Assembly (NCBI GenBank): GCA_903861195.1
Contig: CAIOTJ010000227.1
Span: 1-37,517, forward strand
DNA length: 37,517 nt
Direction of reading: 5' to 3'
Source of the DNA: an uncultured Planctomycetaceae bacterium
GTDB taxonomy: Bacteria; Planctomycetota; Planctomycetia; Planctomycetales; Planctomycetaceae
The notes under the pieces are model-generated. The model was not told the DNA's origin. It saw only the letters and a program-made list of their open reading frames with translations, and made no database searches. Every line of letters starts with the position of its first letter. Positions within the stretch are counted from its first letter, which is position 1. The position numbers and the translations under genes were made by a program. Below, in pieces: positions 34,436 to 37,517 of this stretch.

Positions 34436-34714
34436 CCAGAGCACACTCGGCCTGGAAACAGGCCGTGTTCGTGAGGGAGAAAGTTTCGCGACACCAACAC
34501 AGGTTTTCGCGGCGACAATCCCGGGAAAGGCCAATCCACAGCAGGTCGTAATTGGCTCCCCAGAATCATGACACGTCCCCCAGCGGAAGGCAAAAGTCCC
34601 GGAGTGGGGAAGGACTGCGGCAGACCACAAGAGTCTTGCGGAAACGGTGCGGCCTGCAAACCTGTTGCAATTCTCCCGACGCGAGATCCAGAACCGCTAC
34701 CCCCTCGTGACCGC

Positions 34715-35389
34715 TCACCAATGGAGCGGACCGGACCGCAGTCGTTTCATCCAGATTTCGTCGTCCGTCTGGTGAGGAACCAGGTCGGTCGTTTGAGGCA
34801 AGACCGGGTTCAGACCTGCCAACCGCAAAAAGTTCGCCAGGATTTGGTGCCCCCCTTCCGTCAGGATCGACTCGGGATGGAACTGCACTCCAAACACCGG
34901 CCAGGAGGTGTGCTCCAACGCCATCGGCAGCCCCTCTTCATTCCGGGCCACCACCCGCAAGCAGACGGGCAAGGTCCCTTCCTCCACGATCAGGGAATGA
35001 TAGCGCATGGCCCGGAATGGATTGGGCAGACCGGCCAACACTCCTTTGCCATGATGCGAAATCCACGACGTACGGCCGTGGACCGGTTCGGGGGCCCGAA
35101 TGACCTGCCCCCCCAGCGCCGCTGAGATCGCCTGATGCCCCAGACAAACTCCCAGAATGGGAATCCGCATTCCCAGTTCGGCGATCACCTGGCAGCTGAC
35201 CCCCGCTTCCGCCGGAGTGCAGGGGCCCGGGGAAATCACGATCGCCGCAGGTGCCCGGTCAGCGATCTCTCTGGTTGTCAACACATCATTCCGGACCACC
35301 TCGGTCGCACAGCCCAACTCGACCAGGTAGCGCGACAGGTTGTGGACGAAACTGTCGTAATTGTCGATTAACAGAATTCTGGCACTCAT
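34715..35389 (-). CDS. pabA: Glutamine amidotransferase, aminodeoxychorismate/anthranilate synthase component II
   Basis: This 224-residue protein is a class I glutamine amidotransferase: oxyanion region VISPGPCTP, nucleophile C82 in GVCLGHQAI, and the His-Glu pair H171 and E173 in GVQFHPES. The N-terminus ILLIDNYDSFVHNL is typical of TrpG/PabA. It releases ammonia from glutamine for the partner PabB. The ATG at 35389 overlaps the pabB stop (ATGA), so the subunits are coupled. It may serve both folate and tryptophan synthesis, as in Bacillus. Confidence 0.93.
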   Translation of the reverse strand: MSARILLIDNYDSFVHNLSRYLVELGCATEVVRNDVLTTREIADRAPAAIVISPGPCTPAEAGVSCQVIAELGMRIPILGVCLGHQAISAALGGQVIRAPEPVHGRTSWISHHGKGVLAGLPNPFRAMRYHSLIVEEGTLPVCLRVVARNEEGLPMALEHTSWPVFGVQFHPESILTEGGHQILANFLRLAGLNPVLPQTTDLVPHQTDDEIWMKRLRSGPLHW

Positions 35390-36792
35390 GACGCGAACAC
35401 CCGCAACATGCCAGCCGCCTTGTGCAGCGTCTCGGCATACTCGTTGACCGGTTCCGACTGGGCCACGATTCCCCCGCCAGCGGGAAAGGCGGCCCAGCCG
35501 TGCCTCAGGCACATCGTGCGGATCAGAATGTTGCTGTCCATCGTCCCCTGAGGCGTGGTGTAAAACAGCGAGCCGCAATAAGGGCCGCGCACGGTCGGCT
35601 CCAACTCAGCGATGATCTCCATAGCCCGCACTTTGGGTGCTCCCGTGATCGATCCTCCGGGAAAGGTGGCCGCCAGGAGACTCCAGGGAGACTGTTCGGC
35701 GGCCAGGCGTCCCTCCACGACCGAAACCAGATGCTGGACCGTCTCGTAGGTTTCGACCCGCGCCAGGTCCGGAACCCGCACGGTTCCCGGCTGACAGACC
35801 CGTGACAGATCATTCCTCAGCAGGTCGACGATCATCACATTTTCGGCCTGATCTTTGCTGCTCTCCCGCAGCTCATCCCGGGTGAAGAGATCCGCCTCGG
35901 AGATGCCGCGCCGCTGACGTGTTCCCTTGATGGGACGTGTCTCGACGACTCCGTCCCGCATTGCCAGAAACCGCTCCGGCGAGGAACTTGCCACCGCCCA
36001 ATCGTCATGTGCCAGGAAACCCGCAAATGGAGCCGGATTCACCCGGCGCAGAACGAGATACGTTTCCACCGGATCCCATTCGCAGCGCATCGCCAGACGC
36101 TGCGACAGGTTGACCTGGAAGATATCTCCAGCCCGGATGTATTCGATCGCCCGCCGGACGCCAGCCAGGTAGCCCTCGCGGCTGAAATTGCTGGTCAATC
36201 CCGGCATGGCCGTGAGAGGAAACCGATTGGCCCCGAGTTCCACCAACCGGGACTGTTCCCACGCGCGGGGTCGATCCGGGGGCTGCCGCAGGAGTTCCAA
36301 CACCTGACCAAGTCGTTTCCGCGCTACCACCTCACGGCGGGCGGGTTCCGTCTCTGGCCATCCCTGGGAAATGATCCAGCAACGGCGCTGAAGATGATCC
36401 CAGGCGAGGACCCAGTCATACAGACCAGCGGCAACCTGGGGAAACTCCAACTCGTCGGTGGGAGCCACCGGAATGCGCTCCCAGGCCCCACCCAGTTCAT
36501 ACCCCAGCAGACCGGCAACGCCCCCCTGAAACGGGGGAAGACTTTCCGCGACATCCGGCGGACACGCCAGCAAGGCATGCTGCAATTCGACAAAGGGGTT
36601 GTCGCCATACCCCACACTCGACCGACAGACAAACAACCGCGGATCGGCCGAGAGAAAGGAATACCGGCCCAGAGTCCCCCGCAGCAGGGCACTGTCGAAC
36701 AGAATGGGACTGGGCCAGTGGGCACAGGCGCGCAGGGCCACATCAATGTCTGGTGGCGGCTGCAACTCCTGCACGACAGGAAACTCACCCAC
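35386..36792 (-). CDS. pabB: Aminodeoxychorismate synthase component I
   Basis: This 468-residue chorismate-utilising enzyme has the motifs RPIKGTRQRRG, IVDLLRNDLSRVCQPGTV, FPGGSITGAPKVRAMEII and LFYTTPQGTMDSNILIRT. The PIKGT lysine distinguishes PabB from TrpE (usually PIAGT). GTG 36792 is chosen because GGAGA lies upstream and it overlaps the rfbD end by 8 nt; an N-terminal extension to 36996 is antisense or frameshifted rfbD sequence. It aminates chorismate to 4-amino-4-deoxychorismate with PabA, for p-aminobenzoate and folate. The pabC lyase is not in the window. Confidence 0.94.
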   Translation of the reverse strand: MGEFPVVQELQPPPDIDVALRACAHWPSPILFDSALLRGTLGRYSFLSADPRLFVCRSSVGYGDNPFVELQHALLACPPDVAESLPPFQGGVAGLLGYELGGAWERIPVAPTDELEFPQVAAGLYDWVLAWDHLQRRCWIISQGWPETEPARREVVARKRLGQVLELLRQPPDRPRAWEQSRLVELGANRFPLTAMPGLTSNFSREGYLAGVRRAIEYIRAGDIFQVNLSQRLAMRCEWDPVETYLVLRRVNPAPFAGFLAHDDWAVASSSPERFLAMRDGVVETRPIKGTRQRRGISEADLFTRDELRESSKDQAENVMIVDLLRNDLSRVCQPGTVRVPDLARVETYETVQHLVSVVEGRLAAEQSPWSLLAATFPGGSITGAPKVRAMEIIAELEPTVRGPYCGSLFYTTPQGTMDSNILIRTMCLRHGWAAFPAGGGIVAQSEPVNEYAETLHKAAGMLRVFAS

Positions 36793-37517
36793 GATCGTGT
36801 TCTCCCCGCTCGGCCAGGTATTCGGCCAGGGCGACGTTCCACTCGGGCATCGAGCTGCCCCGTTGGCCGGCGAGTTTTTCCCCGGAGAGCACACTCCATC
36901 CGGGCCGACGTGCCTTGGCCGCAAACTCGGCGGAGCGAATGGGAATGACCCGGGTTGGCAATCCCGCGAGGCGGAAGATCTCCCGCGCAAATCCACACCA
37001 GGTGGTCGCCCCCGAGTTGGTGGCGTGATAGAGACCCGACGCGCCAGTGGCGATCAGGTCGACAATCGCCCGCGCCAGATCGGTAGCCCGCGTCGGTGTG
37101 CAGTGCTGATCATCGACCACCCGCACTTCTCCCTGCTGACGACCAAGCCGTAACATCGTCCCGACAAAATTCCCTTTGCCCGGGGAGTCGGCCGCTCCAT
37201 AGAGCCCGCACGTTCGCACGATCAAATGTCGGGCACAAAGCGCTCGGACGAAGTACTCACCGGTCAACTTGCTGGCCCCATAGACACTGACCGGTCCCGG
37301 GGCATCGCTCTCTCGCCAGGGATGACCTGGACTGCCATCAAGACCAAACACATGATCGGTGCTGACATGCACCAGGGTACCTCCCACCGCGTCGACTTCC
37401 CGCGCCAGATGCCGGAGGGCGAACGCGTTTTGCAGGAAGGCAACTTCGGGCTCGTCTTCGGCTCGATCAACGAAATTGTAGGCCGCCGCGTTGATCACCA
37501 GTTCGGGCCGCCAGGCA
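36785..37517 (-). CDS. rfbD: dTDP-4-dehydrorhamnose reductase (RmlD/RfbD), 5' end outside the window
   Basis: This partial protein (244 residues visible) has the features of RmlD short-chain reductases: ELVINAAAYNFVDRAE, STDHVFGLDGS and the catalytic pair in SVYGASKLTGE (Tyr and Lys). A typical RmlD is about 290 residues, so roughly the first 45-50, including the nucleotide-binding GxxGxxG, lie beyond the window end. It reduces dTDP-4-dehydro-L-rhamnose to dTDP-L-rhamnose for cell-surface glycans. The stop overlaps the pabB start by 8 nt. Some members reduce other dTDP-sugars. Confidence 0.9.
   Translation of the reverse strand, partial: AWRPELVINAAAYNFVDRAEDEPEVAFLQNAFALRHLAREVDAVGGTLVHVSTDHVFGLDGSPGHPWRESDAPGPVSVYGASKLTGEYFVRALCARHLIVRTCGLYGAADSPGKGNFVGTMLRLGRQQGEVRVVDDQHCTPTRATDLARAIVDLIATGASGLYHATNSGATTWCGFAREIFRLAGLPTRVIPIRSAEFAAKARRPGWSVLSGEKLAGQRGSSMPEWNVALAEYLAERGEHDRG

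Noticed and set aside
35386-36792. Anthranilate synthase TrpE rather than PabB
   Set aside because: The PIKGT lysine favours aminodeoxychorismate synthase, and no other trp gene is nearby.

Overview
The window looks like a chromosomal segment of a high-GC planctomycete (class Planctomycetia; I cannot place the genus). The markers are two formylglycine sulfatases, a fusion protein carrying the planctomycete/Verrucomicrobia membrane-bound dehydrogenase-type propeller, a DUF1572/DinB protein, a DUF11 surface-type protein, several envelope lipoproteins including an LptE-like one, and Gfo/Idh/MocA and sugar-isomerase enzymes. GTG and TTG starts with good Shine-Dalgarno sequences are common. No integrase, transposase, phage gene or CRISPR array was seen.

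Layout: 1-753 is non-coding and carries a three-unit ~144-bp repeat. 754-3510 encodes a large secreted SGNH-like/propeller/HEAT protein, followed by a strong terminator. A tRNA-Thr(CGT) lies at 3827-3899 with its own terminator. 4870-7917 encodes a large M36-like metalloprotease-type protein whose zinc motif is HExxxH. 8562-8918 is a small protein with a Lys/Arg-rich tail. 9108-12522 (minus strand) is a tightly overlapping operon of methyltransferase, FAD oxidoreductase and type III polyketide synthase, preceded by a small charged protein. 12876-15582 (plus) holds a sugar isomerase/epimerase-like protein, a [2Fe-2S] ferredoxin and a NagX/DUF5009-like membrane acyltransferase. 15645-18875 (minus) holds two sulfatases. 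19109-20940 (plus) holds the DinB-like protein and a secreted protein. 21018-22015 (minus) is a small protein plus a nucleotidyltransferase-like gene broken by a 16-bp tandem duplication. 22311-23426 is a Gfo/Idh/MocA oxidoreductase.

23568-27059 (minus) is a set of three envelope proteins: a lipoprotein, its paralogue, and a DUF11 protein. 27326-28345 is a LolA-like secreted protein. 28664-29734 (minus) holds ribosomal protein L27 and a Tat-exported protein. 30072-32823 (plus) holds RecO, a BamD-like TPR protein and an LptE-like lipoprotein. 32933-34435 (minus) is a cystathionine gamma-synthase-like PLP enzyme. 34715-37517 (minus) is an overlapping rfbD-pabB-pabA run; rfbD runs off the window end.

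Working together: methyltransferase, FAD enzyme and polyketide synthase probably form a phenolic-lipid or quinone pathway resembling the streptomycete srs genes. The sulfatases and NagX-like protein suggest use of sulfated, amino-sugar polysaccharides. The TPR and LptE proteins and the lipoproteins point to outer-membrane building. The PabB/PabA pair supplies aminodeoxychorismate for folate. The best candidates for something undescribed are the polyketide operon product, the HExxxH protease, the overlapping small-protein/nucleotidyltransferase pair with its duplication, and the ~144-bp hairpin repeat.
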